DNA from: a virus
Length of the DNA: 57,263 nucleotides
IMG/VR virus record: IMGVR_UViG_3300042114_000075
Location: 1-57,263 of that record
Strand: one strand, 5' to 3'
Of this stretch, positions 44,189 to 52,946 are shown in pieces (positions within the stretch are counted from its first letter, which is position 1; each line of letters opens with the position of its first letter). A program made the position numbers and the translations under genes. The notes beneath the pieces are model-generated. The model did not search any database. It was not told the origin of the DNA and worked only from the letters and a program-made list of their open reading frames with translations.

Positions 44189-46633
44189 ATGAACGGAAAA
44201 ATTAGAATATTATTCCACAATCTTGATGGTGCAGGCGTTAATTATTTTAGAACATTGACTCCTGCAATGGAACTTGAAAGAAATCATTCAGATGAATTTT
44301 ACGTAGAAATCAATCCTACGTTAGATTTTGCTGACCCAACAATTATTGATTATTTAAAATCATTTCATATTATACATTATCACCGTCAATTTCTTAATGA
44401 CCCAAAACAAATGGCTGAGTTGGCAAAAGAATTAAGGCAATCAGGAACTATCCTAATTGTTGATATTGATGACTACTGGCAGTTACATAAGAAGCACCCA
44501 TATTATCAAATGAGTCTTGAAAGTAATTTGGCTGCACCAATCATTGCAAACCTTAAAATTGCCGACTATGTTACCACAACAACAGATATTTTTGCTAATG
44601 AAATTCGTAAGGTAACTGGTAAAGATAATGTTAAAGTGTATTACAACTCTATTGACCCAATATGGATGAAACAATTTCAAAACAATTGGACTCCAGACCC
44701 AGATGGTCGTGTTAGAATTACATATATGGCTGGTTCTTGTTATGATGATGAGACTGAGATTTTTACTGAAAATGGTTGGAAATTATTTAAAGATTTAAAT
44801 AAAGAAGAGATGGTTGCAACATTAAATCCAGATAATAATCAGTTTGAATACCAAAAACCTACTGAATATATTGATGAACCATATTCTGGCGACATGTATT
44901 ATGGTAAAAATTCATTAATTGATTTTGCAGTCACACCCAATCATAAAATGTATGTTCACCCAACAAGACATTTAAATAGAAAGAGAATTAAATTTAATTT
45001 ATATCAAATGAGTGATGTTGAAAATTATGACTTAACTTTTAAAAAGAATTGTGAGTGGATTGGAAGGAATGATGAGTATATTGTAATTCCTGAACATATA
45101 ACAACTAATCAACATAAGGATAGGTGTGGTGAAATTAAAATTTTAATGACCGATTGGTTGAAATTCTTTGGTTTTTGGATGAGTGATGGTTGGACTACTA
45201 AGGATGAAAGTAATCAGGTGGGTATTTGTGGTTATAAAAAAATTGGTATTGAAACAATGGGTGAAATTAAATCACTGTTTGATAAATATGAAATAAGTTC
45301 AACATATACTAATGATGGTAATACGTTGAGAATTTTTAGTGTTCAATTATATAATTTTTTAAATAAATTTGGTTGTGCAAATGAAAAATATATACCAAGA
45401 GAAATTTTGAATTTGAGTAAAGAAAAATTAGAAATATTTTTAGAATATTACTTACGGGCAGATGGTCATATTGGAAAAAATGGAAGAAAAACAGCGTATA
45501 CTTCCTCAAAAATGTTGGCAGATAATTTAAATGAAATTGCGTTGAAATTGGGAGTATCTGCCACAATAAAAAATAGGGGCATTCGTAAGGGTGATAAATA
45601 TATTAAAGGAAGATTGATTAATCAAAGATATGATTCTTACGACATAAATTTTTATTTAAATTCAAGAAAGGGGAGTTTAACGCCAACATTACCCAACAAA
45701 AATATATTAATGAAAGAATATGTTGGTAATATTTATTGTGTAACTGTTCCCAATCATATTTTATATGTTAGAAGAAATGGTTCATCATATTGGTGTGGTA
45801 ATTCTCACATGGGTGATATTGAGCAGCTTGAAGGTGTAATGAATGTACTATCAAACGATTACGACCTGAAAGATAAGTTCAAAGTTATTGTTTCTGGTTG
45901 GGACACCGAAGGTAATACAACTGACATTACTTTCAACCAAGAATTTGGTACAGAACTTCAAAAGCGTAACCTATGGAATAAAGATGTTGTAAAAGCCATT
46001 AATAATTCAAGGGGTGATGTTGATAAAATACCAATTCCACAGGACTTGAAAGACAAATACCGTGGTGTTATATTCGACCAAAAGCAAAGGGACATTAAGT
46101 CAGAAGAAAGTGTTTATCTGGTATATGAAAACATCCTAACCGATAATCACCGTATGATTAAAAACCCAGATTATTTAGAATGGCTTGGTAATTTCGAAAG
46201 AAATGTACAATATGAAGATGAAGGTAATTTTGCAAGACGTTGGACTCAAAAAGCCAACACATATGCACAAGTACTTGATGAAACTGATATTGTAATTGCT
46301 CCGCTTGAAGACAATGCATTTAATCACATGAAATCAAACTTAAAACAGGTTGAATGTTGGACACGTAAGCTCCCAATTGTTTGCTCTGATGTTATACCAT
46401 ATAACGTACACGGCAGAAACATGGAAAACTGTGTGCTTATTCCGAATGAAAAGAATGCATTCAAATATTGGCATAAACAATTGAAAAAACTTATATTAGA
46501 TGCTGACCTAAGAAAGAGACTTGGTGAACAACTATATGAAGACTTCAAAGAAGAATATAATTTAGCTAACGTAACGACAAAGCGTGCTGAATTCTATAAA
46601 GAATGTATTGCCAAAACATTACAATTAGTTTAA
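44189..46633 (+). CDS. Glycosyltransferase (GT-B) containing an intein
   Basis: An 814-residue precursor. Extein residues 1-183 look like the N-terminal domain of a GT4-type glycosyltransferase (LFHNLDGAGVNYFRTLTPA, IIHYHRQF, IVDIDDYW, YVTTTTDIF, VYYNSIDP). Residues 184-538 are an intein, described separately. Residues 539-814 are the C-terminal domain: SHMGDIEQLEG, KFKVIVSGW, a YAQVLDETDIVIAPLEDNAF segment (the E-x-x-x-x-x-x-E-like loop region) and LRKRLGEQLYEDFKEEYN. The intein interrupts the conserved loop YMAGS/SHMGD, a substrate-contact point in such enzymes, so splicing (459-residue product) should be needed for activity. The sugar donor and acceptor are unknown. It follows a late motif, so it may glycosylate virion proteins or modify the host surface. 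Confidence 0.82.
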   Translation: MNGKIRILFHNLDGAGVNYFRTLTPAMELERNHSDEFYVEINPTLDFADPTIIDYLKSFHIIHYHRQFLNDPKQMAELAKELRQSGTILIVDIDDYWQLHKKHPYYQMSLESNLAAPIIANLKIADYVTTTTDIFANEIRKVTGKDNVKVYYNSIDPIWMKQFQNNWTPDPDGRVRITYMAGSCYDDETEIFTENGWKLFKDLNKEEMVATLNPDNNQFEYQKPTEYIDEPYSGDMYYGKNSLIDFAVTPNHKMYVHPTRHLNRKRIKFNLYQMSDVENYDLTFKKNCEWIGRNDEYIVIPEHITTNQHKDRCGEIKILMTDWLKFFGFWMSDGWTTKDESNQVGICGYKKIGIETMGEIKSLFDKYEISSTYTNDGNTLRIFSVQLYNFLNKFGCANEKYIPREILNLSKEKLEIFLEYYLRADGHIGKNGRKTAYTSSKMLADNLNEIALKLGVSATIKNRGIRKGDKYIKGRLINQRYDSYDINFYLNSRKGSLTPTLPNKNILMKEYVGNIYCVTVPNHILYVRRNGSSYWCGNSHMGDIEQLEGVMNVLSNDYDLKDKFKVIVSGWDTEGNTTDITFNQEFGTELQKRNLWNKDVVKAINNSRGDVDKIPIPQDLKDKYRGVIFDQKQRDIKSEESVYLVYENILTDNHRMIKNPDYLEWLGNFERNVQYEDEGNFARRWTQKANTYAQVLDETDIVIAPLEDNAFNHMKSNLKQVECWTRKLPIVCSDVIPYNVHGRNMENCVLIPNEKNAFKYWHKQLKKLILDADLRKRLGEQLYEDFKEEYNLANVTTKRAEFYKECIAKTLQLV
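44738..45802 (+). mobile_element. Intein with LAGLIDADG (DOD) homing endonuclease domain, 355 aa
   Basis: It starts with Cys184 in CYDDETEIFTENGWKLFKDL (splicing block A) and ends in W-C-G-N538 before Ser539. Block B-like TPNHKMYV lies near residue 250. The DOD nuclease has two motifs, LKFFGFWMSDGW (about 325-336) and LEYYLRADGHIG (about 418-429). Block F is GNIYCVTVPNHILYVRRNG. In block G the usual penultimate His is Gly (CGN followed by Ser), which some active inteins tolerate. The endonuclease would cut intein-less alleles and spread the element. Removing the 1065 bp leaves the glycosyltransferase in frame. Confidence 0.88.
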
Positions 46634-46643
46634 ATTTATTTAT

Positions 46644-47063
46644 GTGAAAAAAGATATGAAAAAAGATAAGAAAGAAAAATTAATACATGAAGAAGAAAAG
46701 AAAACTCGTGTATTAGTAAAAGAAACTTTTAATGCAGAGAAATCCAAAAGCAAAACCAATCCTATGGTTGAAAATCTTGTGAAATCGGTTTTACTTAACA
46801 GAAGAATGGTAAAGAGAGATAAAAAAGCAAATAAAAAATGGCAGGATACATATTATCAGCATCTGTTTCTTCGATTTAAAGATTTGATTAACAGTCATAA
46901 TGAAAATTTTGGAATCAATATCAATAAACTGGATGATAAAATTACTGATAGAAAACGTGTACTAAAAATGCTTGAAGATAAGATAGATAAAGCAAAACTT
47001 GAATTGAGAAAAACAAAAAAAGATGCCAAAATTCCTAAAAAAGGTACTTCTCTGGATTTATAA
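46644..47063 (+). CDS. Lys/Glu-rich helical protein, unknown function
   Basis: A 139-residue, very charged protein (GTG 46644; ATG 46656 would remove four residues and is equally likely). Nearly all predicted structure is helix or coiled coil, with KKDKKEKLIHEEEKK at the start, NPMVENLVKSVLLNRRMVKR in the middle and a heptad-like ITDRKRVLKMLEDKIDKAKL near the end. No catalytic motif. A TTTATTTATG stretch just upstream (46634-46643) resembles the late motif. A structural or scaffolding role is possible; the high positive charge would also suit DNA binding inside the head. Confidence 0.5.
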   Translation: MKKDMKKDKKEKLIHEEEKKTRVLVKETFNAEKSKSKTNPMVENLVKSVLLNRRMVKRDKKANKKWQDTYYQHLFLRFKDLINSHNENFGININKLDDKITDRKRVLKMLEDKIDKAKLELRKTKKDAKIPKKGTSLDL

Positions 47064-47210
47064 AACGGAGCGTAAAACCCACCCATCGTTTTTACGTGGG
47101 TGGGTAGTTCACCTTAAGTACCATATGATTATGGCCAGCCAAAAAAATAATATTAAGTTCACTGAGGATTGAATACAATAACTTAAATAATATTAAAACC
47201 ATATTAAATA
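47064..47210 (+). other. Structured GC-rich intergenic region, possible small RNA or cis element
   Basis: CCCACCC (near 47076-47082) pairs with GGGTGGG (near 47096-47102) across a T-rich loop, with partial extension. A second hairpin CCATA-TGAT-TATGG lies near 47120-47133, followed by CCAGCC. Neither has a T run, so they are not ordinary terminators. The GC content stands out in an AT-rich genome. No ORF or complete tRNA fold was found. Confidence 0.35.
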
Positions 47211-48107
47211 ATGAAAAAATTATTTAAAAAAATATTATTGTGGGTATATCTTAAGATGCATTTGTCTGCATTTAACGTATCGTTGGCTATGCGTGAAGTT
47301 GAAATAGATATACTTAAGACTAATCAAAATAATTTAAAGGAGAGTGATAAAAAAATTCAAAGGATGCGCCACAGAAACAACATGCTTGAACAGTTCTATG
47401 CTGGTATAAGAAATGAAAAAACAATTGAATCGTATTATGAGATATTGAAGAAAGCTGACCATTTTATCAAGACTTCAACACCGCATAAAATTGCTGTTGC
47501 AACAGATAAACATTTACGTTTTGATGAAAAAGACCAATATGGTAAACGTTTTGCAATAACTGGTTTTTTTGATGAAAAACATAAGCACGCAGGTAAGACA
47601 ATTGCCGAAGTACTTGAATTGGAATATCAGGAAAGAAGAACCAATGACGATAAGTATGAATTATTGTATATTTTCAATAACAAACCAATTGAAGTAGGAC
47701 TTGCGAAGGTAATGGATATTATTGAAGAAAAGGGTGATAATGTGTTTGAAGTAAAAGACATTGAAAGCAAATCAAAACAATTTGAGTTTCCAATTAAAGC
47801 ATTTCGTGATAATTATGTCGTTAATAAGATAGAGCAACTTGCTGAATGTGTTCACATTAAGCAAACTTCCTTTGAATATAGACAATTAGAGTTCTTCATA
47901 CCACTAAAATATGGTACATCTGAAATTGAAGAAGGTTCACAAATATTTGAAGACCTTATAAATATAAAAGGGATATATGTCAAAAATGACTATGGTGAGC
48001 AGCTTGGATTTGGAATACTCAAACTAATAAAAAGAATAAAACATAACGATACTCATGAAGTCTGGAAATTCGATGGAATTGAAATGCAGAACGTGGGGCA
48101 ATATTAA
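47211..48107 (+). CDS. Protein of unknown function (298 aa)
   Basis: An amphipathic, slightly hydrophobic N-terminus (LFKKILLWVYLKMHLSAF) is followed by a long charged helix (residues 25-70, KKIQRMRHRNNMLEQFYAG), then a mixed alpha/beta region with RFAITGFFDEKHKHAGK, YELLYIFNNKPIEVG and LEFFIPLKYGTSEIEEG and a beta C-terminus (GFGILKLIKRIKHNDTHEVW). No catalytic signature was recognised. It begins a three-gene unit with the two genes that follow (12- and 2-nt gaps), upstream of the gp25/gp6 baseplate genes, so a virion assembly role is plausible. Confidence 0.55.
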   Translation: MKKLFKKILLWVYLKMHLSAFNVSLAMREVEIDILKTNQNNLKESDKKIQRMRHRNNMLEQFYAGIRNEKTIESYYEILKKADHFIKTSTPHKIAVATDKHLRFDEKDQYGKRFAITGFFDEKHKHAGKTIAEVLELEYQERRTNDDKYELLYIFNNKPIEVGLAKVMDIIEEKGDNVFEVKDIESKSKQFEFPIKAFRDNYVVNKIEQLAECVHIKQTSFEYRQLEFFIPLKYGTSEIEEGSQIFEDLINIKGIYVKNDYGEQLGFGILKLIKRIKHNDTHEVWKFDGIEMQNVGQY

Positions 48108-48119
48108 ACAATTAAACAT

Positions 48120-48560
48120 ATGGCATCAGATTTTTTAGACCAGTTAAAAAGGGCAGCAGATTCTGGAGAATTTAATTCGGAAGCAGCCAAAAAAATTATC
48201 GAAATAGCAGACCTTGCCGATAGGAAAATGGGTAGTACTAAGGCAATTGATGCTGCAATGGAAGCAGCCGAAAGAGAAGGAGCACTAAAAACAGTTACAG
48301 AACAAGAAGCAGCAGTTATTAATAGTGCCTATGAAGAAAAAATGGCTAATATTAAAAAGCAGGATGCAATTTTATTACAAATAGCAACGCTTAATGACTT
48401 TGAGGAAATAATTAAAGCAAGTGTGGACGAAATGTTTGCTTTTACCGATGAACTTGAAATAAAATTCGCAAAAGAATTTGAATCCGAAGACCCAATGTTT
48501 GGTGAATTATACCAAAAGATTGAAAACCTAAAATCACAATATAAAAAACCAATTATTTAA
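48120..48560 (+). CDS. Acidic coiled-coil protein, unknown function
   Basis: A 146-residue protein that is almost wholly alpha-helical (FLDQLKRAADSGEF, KIIEIADLADRKMG, NDFEEIIKASVDEMFAF, LYQKIENLKSQYKKP). It is rich in Ala and Glu with no cysteine and no active-site motif. Size and acidity recall phage chaperone or scaffold proteins. Two nt separate it from the next ATG, indicating translational coupling. No function is assigned. Confidence 0.55.
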   Translation: MASDFLDQLKRAADSGEFNSEAAKKIIEIADLADRKMGSTKAIDAAMEAAEREGALKTVTEQEAAVINSAYEEKMANIKKQDAILLQIATLNDFEEIIKASVDEMFAFTDELEIKFAKEFESEDPMFGELYQKIENLKSQYKKPII

Positions 48561-48562
48561 TT

Positions 48563-49033
48563 ATGGCAAAATTTGAAGAAGCAGACGAAGATGTTGTAAA
48601 AATATTCGATGAAGTAAGGTACAACACTACAATTCATATTGATGTACAATTTACAGTTATTTGTAACAATAAACAGAAAACAATATGCAAGCTCGTTAAA
48701 TCAAGTGACCTTGTAGAATTACTTACCGAAGGACTAAATTTCGCAATGATTATTAACGAAGTAATTTTTAACGAATTGCCAGCAGACATGAAACGAATGG
48801 TGATTGATGAAGCACTTGCTGGTGTTAATGTCAATGAAAACGGCATTGTGTCAGATAGTAAACCAGACTTTTCTACTCACACGGGTATATTGCAGAAATA
48901 TGGTGGTGATAAAACAATTGTACTACATGAGTCAATCAAAACACTTTATACAGTACAAAAGCAGAAGGAAGATGAAGCAAAAGCTCAAACTAAAACCAAA
49001 AAAAGTCGAAAGCCGAAAGAAAGTGTAGAATAA
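48563..49033 (+). CDS. Conserved phage protein of unknown function (156 aa)
   Basis: Residues 1-120 form a compact domain: ADEDVVKIFDEVRYNTTIHI, FTVICNNKQKTICKLVKSSD, LLTEGLNFAMIINEVIFNEL, MVIDEALAGVNVNENG and HTGILQKYGGDKTIVLHESI. The C-terminal 35 residues are Lys/Gln/Glu-rich. The INEVIF...IDEALAG spacing superficially recalls SprT-like metallopeptidase folds, but no HExxH motif is present, so I do not call a protease. It ends before a strong terminator that isolates it from the gp25 unit. Confidence 0.55.
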   Translation: MAKFEEADEDVVKIFDEVRYNTTIHIDVQFTVICNNKQKTICKLVKSSDLVELLTEGLNFAMIINEVIFNELPADMKRMVIDEALAGVNVNENGIVSDSKPDFSTHTGILQKYGGDKTIVLHESIKTLYTVQKQKEDEAKAQTKTKKSRKPKESVE

Positions 49034-49039
49034 AAACAG

Positions 49040-49068
49040 AAATCCAGACAAGTTGTCTGGATTTTTTT
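49040..49068 (+). terminator. Rho-independent terminator
   Basis: AATCCAGACA (49041-49050), loop AGT, TGTCTGGATT (49054-49063) and a T run. The perfect 10-bp stem is followed 10 nt later by a late motif. Confidence 0.93.
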
Positions 49069-49077
49069 CTTTATAAG

Positions 49078-49086
49078 TATTTATAG
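49078..49086 (+). promoter_or_regulatory. GTATTTATA motif, candidate late promoter for baseplate genes
   Basis: Begins 24 nt before the gp25 ATG (49102), directly after the terminator. Late structural genes are the expected targets of a late promoter. Confidence 0.62.
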
Positions 49087-49101
49087 AAAAACCGATTATA
49101 A

Positions 49102-49500
49102 ATGGCTACATACAATATTAAGTTTCCACTTGTTGATGATGTTGAAACAAACACCTATTTTCAGTTAACCAAGATAACTAAAGACGCTCTTAGTTCTGAC
49201 TTAGTACTACTTCTACTCACACAAAGGGGTGAAAGATACTATGAGCCTGATTATGGTACAAATTTATTGAAATACATATTTGAACCAAACGATGCTATAA
49301 CTGGTAGTGATGTGGAACAAGAAATTAAAAGAACTGTTTCACTATACATTCCAGCACTTACTATTGATAAAGTCACATTCAATTGGAATACAGATGATAA
49401 TGGTGAACCGATACTAGAAACGCAACTAAACGTTAACGTTAAATTCACATACAGCGAAGATGTGTTTAGTGAAGGCGGTGAATTAGATTTAAATTTTTAA
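49102..49500 (+). CDS. gp25: Baseplate wedge protein, gp25-like
   Basis: A 132-residue homologue of T4 gp25, the small wedge protein found in all contractile injection systems, where it links inner baseplate parts and helps start sheath assembly. Diagnostic features: LVLLLLTQRGERYYEPDYGTNLLKY, in which the E-P-D-Y-G-T-x-L pattern is the family signature, then IKRTVSLYIPALTIDKV and strands ending in QLNVNVKFTY. Length is normal for the family. It is the first gene of a baseplate operon under a late motif, followed 10 nt later by the gp6-like gene, the same order as in many myoviruses. Confidence 0.93.
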   Translation: MATYNIKFPLVDDVETNTYFQLTKITKDALSSDLVLLLLTQRGERYYEPDYGTNLLKYIFEPNDAITGSDVEQEIKRTVSLYIPALTIDKVTFNWNTDDNGEPILETQLNVNVKFTYSEDVFSEGGELDLNF

Positions 49501-49510
49501 AATATAAAAT

Positions 49511-51370
49511 ATGGCAACAGACGTAACAACCAATGTAATCAGATATGGTAGCAGGACATTTGGAGAAATCAGGACTGATTTAATATCATTAATTAGACAA
49601 ACGTACCCAACAGTTCTTAGTGACTTCACCGATTCGAGTGTAGGTGCAATGCTTATTGACTTAAATGCTGGTGTAGCCAACAATTTGAGTATCAATACTG
49701 ATAGGGCATTTCAGGAAACGCAGCTTGAATATGCACAGCAAGACATGTCGATTCTTAATATTGCAAAAAATATGGGATTCAACATACCCGCAAAAAGACC
49801 GTCTGTGACTGTTGTGGATTTTACTGTTATTATTCCTGTATTGGGTAATTCACCCGATTCATCATATTATCCAACATTGGATGCTGGTGCACAGGTTATT
49901 GGTGGTGGTAAAACGTTTGAAACGCAAAGCATTATTGATTGGAGTTCACCGTTAAGTAATTTAGGTAATATTAATCGTTCAATTATCCCCAATTTTGATT
50001 CAAATGGTACTGTTATCAATTATAGCGTTACTAAAAGAGAGGTGGTATTAAATGGTTCAACATCAATATACAGGAGAACAATTTCATCTGCTGATATTAT
50101 ACCATTCTTTCAAATAACATTGCCAGACCCTAATGTAATTGGTATTGACAGTATTATTTTGGTTGAAGGTAATCCGACAACTAATCCAACTGCTGGCGAC
50201 TTCAATACTTCATCAAACAGATATTATGAAGTAGATTATCTTGCACAGCAAAGAGTATTTGTTGAAAATTATCAGGCTTCAGCAACATTAGCTGAATTGG
50301 CTGCAACAACTGGAATTAAAGCTGCTCGTTGGTTTGATGTTACAAAGAAATTCATAAAAGAATTTACAGCAAATGGTTATTGCCAAGTAACTTTTGGTTC
50401 TGGTGATGCTGATGCTGACGCATTTAAGTCAGGATTACTTAAGGTTGGTGTTAGTAATAAGTTCTTTCTTGAAAACTTTTTAAATAATACTGCATTGGGT
50501 GAAAAATTAAAAGCAAATTATACTCTATTCATTAAATATAGGACAGGTGGTGGCTCAAATTCTAATGTCGGTGCAAGAATATTAACACAAATGGGTAACT
50601 TTAACTTACGTGCTGATAGAGGGTCACGTCAGGATTTTAGACAAGCTGTTGTAAGAAGTTTAACAGTAAATAACCCAATACCTGCTATTGGTGGTAATAA
50701 TGGACTAAGTGTTGAACAAATCAGACAATTGATTAAGTACAATTTTTCTTCACAAATGAGGGATGTTACACTTACTGACTATTTGCTACAGGTTTATAAG
50801 ATGGATGGTAAATATGGTTCGGCTTTCCGTGCAAATGCGTTTGAAATAAACAATAAGGTGGTTATATCAATACTTGATATTGGTGCTGATGGAACTCTGT
50901 CAAATTCAAGTAATACGTTACTTAAAGAGAATATTACTGAATATCTTAGTCAATTCAGAATGGTAAATGATTATGTTGAAGTTAAAGACGGTAGAATATT
51001 CAATCTGGCTTTTGATATTGACGTATATGTTGAAAATGTTTCCGATAATCAGGTTGCAAACAGTATTATAACAATTGTTCAAAATTATATGGACGTTAAT
51101 AACTACGAAATGAACGAAGATGTGTTTCTTGGTCAATTACAGTCTAAAATACTTACAGCAAATGGCGTTATAAACCTTATTGGCATTAAAGCGTATAATA
51201 AAACAGGCGGAAATTATTCAAGCAATGTGGTTTCACAAGCTTTAGTTAGTACTGTAACTGGTGAAATACAAATTATCAACAACACCATATATTCTGCCGA
51301 AGACTCTATGTTTGAAATCAAATATCCGAGTAAGGATATTCGAGTATTTTTAAGAAAGAAGGTAGGTTAA
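49511..51370 (+). CDS. gp6: Baseplate wedge protein, gp6-like (baseplate J)
   Basis: A 619-residue homologue of T4 gp6 (660 aa), which forms the inner ring of wedges in the baseplate. The N-terminal signature is typical: FGEIRTDLISLIRQTYP, DFTDSSVGAMLIDLNAG, NLSINTDRAFQETQLEYAQ. Central beta-rich domains (PSVTVVDFTVIIP, CQVTFGSGDADADAF) and a C-terminal domain (VISILDIG, FDIDVYVENVS, FLGQLQSKIL, ANGVINLIGI) follow the baseplate-J order. The TAA overlaps the next ATG by one base. Together with gp25 this makes a contractile tail virtually certain. Confidence 0.92.
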   Translation: MATDVTTNVIRYGSRTFGEIRTDLISLIRQTYPTVLSDFTDSSVGAMLIDLNAGVANNLSINTDRAFQETQLEYAQQDMSILNIAKNMGFNIPAKRPSVTVVDFTVIIPVLGNSPDSSYYPTLDAGAQVIGGGKTFETQSIIDWSSPLSNLGNINRSIIPNFDSNGTVINYSVTKREVVLNGSTSIYRRTISSADIIPFFQITLPDPNVIGIDSIILVEGNPTTNPTAGDFNTSSNRYYEVDYLAQQRVFVENYQASATLAELAATTGIKAARWFDVTKKFIKEFTANGYCQVTFGSGDADADAFKSGLLKVGVSNKFFLENFLNNTALGEKLKANYTLFIKYRTGGGSNSNVGARILTQMGNFNLRADRGSRQDFRQAVVRSLTVNNPIPAIGGNNGLSVEQIRQLIKYNFSSQMRDVTLTDYLLQVYKMDGKYGSAFRANAFEINNKVVISILDIGADGTLSNSSNTLLKENITEYLSQFRMVNDYVEVKDGRIFNLAFDIDVYVENVSDNQVANSIITIVQNYMDVNNYEMNEDVFLGQLQSKILTANGVINLIGIKAYNKTGGNYSSNVVSQALVSTVTGEIQIINNTIYSAEDSMFEIKYPSKDIRVFLRKKVG

Positions 51371-51615
51371 TGGAAGTAATTAAAAAAAGAATTCTACAGG
51401 CGTTAACAACAGGTATAACTGCTACCACTGGTGGCAATAAGTATATTATTATACCCGATTTAGCTGCTGTTTATAACATAAAAATCGGATTGTGTTCGGT
51501 AGTTAAAGACATTGGATTTTTTGATACATATGTTTTACCTGTCCCACCATATAATCCATACTATTATTCATATGGTGGAATATCAATTCCAATTGGTTTG
51601 GAAAATTTAATGTAA
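51370..51615 (+). CDS. Small baseplate-operon protein, unknown
   Basis: An 81-residue protein translationally coupled to gp6 (one-base overlap). It starts VIKKRILQALTTGITATTG and ends in a Pro/Tyr-rich tail (LPVPPYNPYYYSYGGISI). No known domain. It may be a small wedge accessory protein. An overlapping start at 51616 (ATGGCG) in another frame yields only 12 codons and was ignored. Confidence 0.55.
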   Translation: MEVIKKRILQALTTGITATTGGNKYIIIPDLAAVYNIKIGLCSVVKDIGFFDTYVLPVPPYNPYYYSYGGISIPIGLENLM

Positions 51616-51621
51616 TGGCGT

Positions 51622-52494
51622 ATGAAGATAATACAATCATATTCACATTTTGATGAAGGAAGTCCTTATTTAAATAGTAAAGACAATGTTGAACGAAAAA
51701 TTTTAAATTTCTATAGTTTTTTTCTCAGTTATTTGACATTAAAAAAATATTATGGAAGTGTGACAATGCACTGTAACCAAAAGGGTTATGATATGCTAAT
51801 AAAATATATACCGTATGATAATGTTGAAATAGTTGAAAATCAAAACTCATTTAAGCATTGGAACTATTATAAGGTAGATATTATAAAACAAATGACCGAA
51901 GATTTTATACATGTTGATTCGGATGTGTTTATTTTTGGTGGGTTATTTTCTGAATATATTGCAAATCCTAAATATGATGTCATTGTACAAGACACGTTAG
52001 CTAAAAATCAAAACATTGCCAATGATTATGTCACAACATTTAACGATTATCTTTTAAAGAACAATATTTTTGACCCAAACATATATGATGGAAAATGTTT
52101 TAGCTGTGGTACTATTGGTATGAGAATTGAATTAAAAGATGGGTATACTGGAATGTGTGATGCAATTAAAAGTGGAATTGAAATGCAATCAAGTTACAAT
52201 CCATATTATATTGGAATGGTTTGTGAAGAGTTGGCAATGTATTTATATGCACAGAAGCATGGCTTGAAAACATATGAAGTGTTGCCGTTTGAACTGGTAC
52301 AAGAAAAAGGTCCTTTTGAAACAGGTAATATTGTAAAATATACCCACATGTGGTTTCAAACCAAATTTGACTCAAAATATGTAAAATTAATTAGGAATAA
52401 AATTCTCAAAGATTTTCCAGAACATCGTGGTAGTGTAGAAAAATACGAAAAGGAAATAATTTCAAAAACAAATATTTTAAAAGAAATATCTTAA
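51622..52494 (+). CDS. GT-A-like glycosyltransferase (DUF6734-type)
   Basis: A 290-residue protein. The core includes YGSVTMHCNQKGYDMLIKY, FKHWNYYKVDII and FIHVDSDVFIFGGL, in which D-S-D fits the metal-binding DxD motif of GT-A enzymes. Further on, CFSCGTIGMRI, EELAMYLYAQKHGLK and YTHMW follow the layout of a family seen mainly in Bacteroidota. It probably transfers a sugar using a nucleotide donor. It is embedded in the baseplate operon, which suggests that it modifies virion proteins or was inserted as a cargo gene. Start ATG 51622 gives a clean N-terminus (MKIIQSYSHFDEG). Confidence 0.65.
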   Translation: MKIIQSYSHFDEGSPYLNSKDNVERKILNFYSFFLSYLTLKKYYGSVTMHCNQKGYDMLIKYIPYDNVEIVENQNSFKHWNYYKVDIIKQMTEDFIHVDSDVFIFGGLFSEYIANPKYDVIVQDTLAKNQNIANDYVTTFNDYLLKNNIFDPNIYDGKCFSCGTIGMRIELKDGYTGMCDAIKSGIEMQSSYNPYYIGMVCEELAMYLYAQKHGLKTYEVLPFELVQEKGPFETGNIVKYTHMWFQTKFDSKYVKLIRNKILKDFPEHRGSVEKYEKEIISKTNILKEIS

Positions 52495-52496
52495 AC

Positions 52497-52943
52497 ATGG
52501 AAATAAGTGGTACATCAACAAGTAGGTTAGCTGAATTAAGAAAATACACGATAACATCTGTGTTTTCTAAGCAATATGTTACTGGCGGTACTTATACTAC
52601 TGATGGTGTTGATTTGGCACAATCCAATACTGGTTCAAGCGTAACATATTTTCTTGGTGGTATTAAATATGTTGATATGATAACTGGCAGTACATCTGGA
52701 ACTACATTTGTTTTCTATACTCCACAAGGAATCACAACCGCAAACTTTACTGACGCTCCATACTATAAAAACCCGAATAAAGAAAATATTATTAGTAATC
52801 CGAATATTGACGATGACGTATTTATAGTAAGACAACAACTATCAGCCTTTGACCAAAATTATAGGCTTGAATACATTAAGAATTTAAGTGATTTAACCAC
52901 ATATGCTGGTGGAAATTTCTTTAACATAGTAAACAACTCATAA
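52497..52943 (+). CDS. Baseplate-operon structural protein, unknown
   Basis: A 148-residue, Thr/Ser/Gly-rich, beta-type protein (YVTGGTYTTDGVDLAQSN, VTYFLGGIKYVDMITGS, TTFVFYTPQGI) with an N-terminal SRLAELRKYT helix and a C-terminal DQNYRLEYIKNLSDLTTYAG. The style fits phage baseplate or tail proteins. The start is 2 nt after the glycosyltransferase stop. No specific function can be given. Confidence 0.6.
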   Translation: MEISGTSTSRLAELRKYTITSVFSKQYVTGGTYTTDGVDLAQSNTGSSVTYFLGGIKYVDMITGSTSGTTFVFYTPQGITTANFTDAPYYKNPNKENIISNPNIDDDVFIVRQQLSAFDQNYRLEYIKNLSDLTTYAGGNFFNIVNNS

Positions 52944-52946
52944 ACA

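Noticed and set aside
47080-47140. Possible tRNA (GTAGTTCA-like stretch between GC-rich stems)
   Set aside because: No 7-bp acceptor stem, T-arm or coherent anticodon loop could be folded.
48563-49033. SprT-like metallopeptidase
   Set aside because: The INEVIF/IDEALAG helices resemble the fold superficially, but the HExxH zinc motif is missing.
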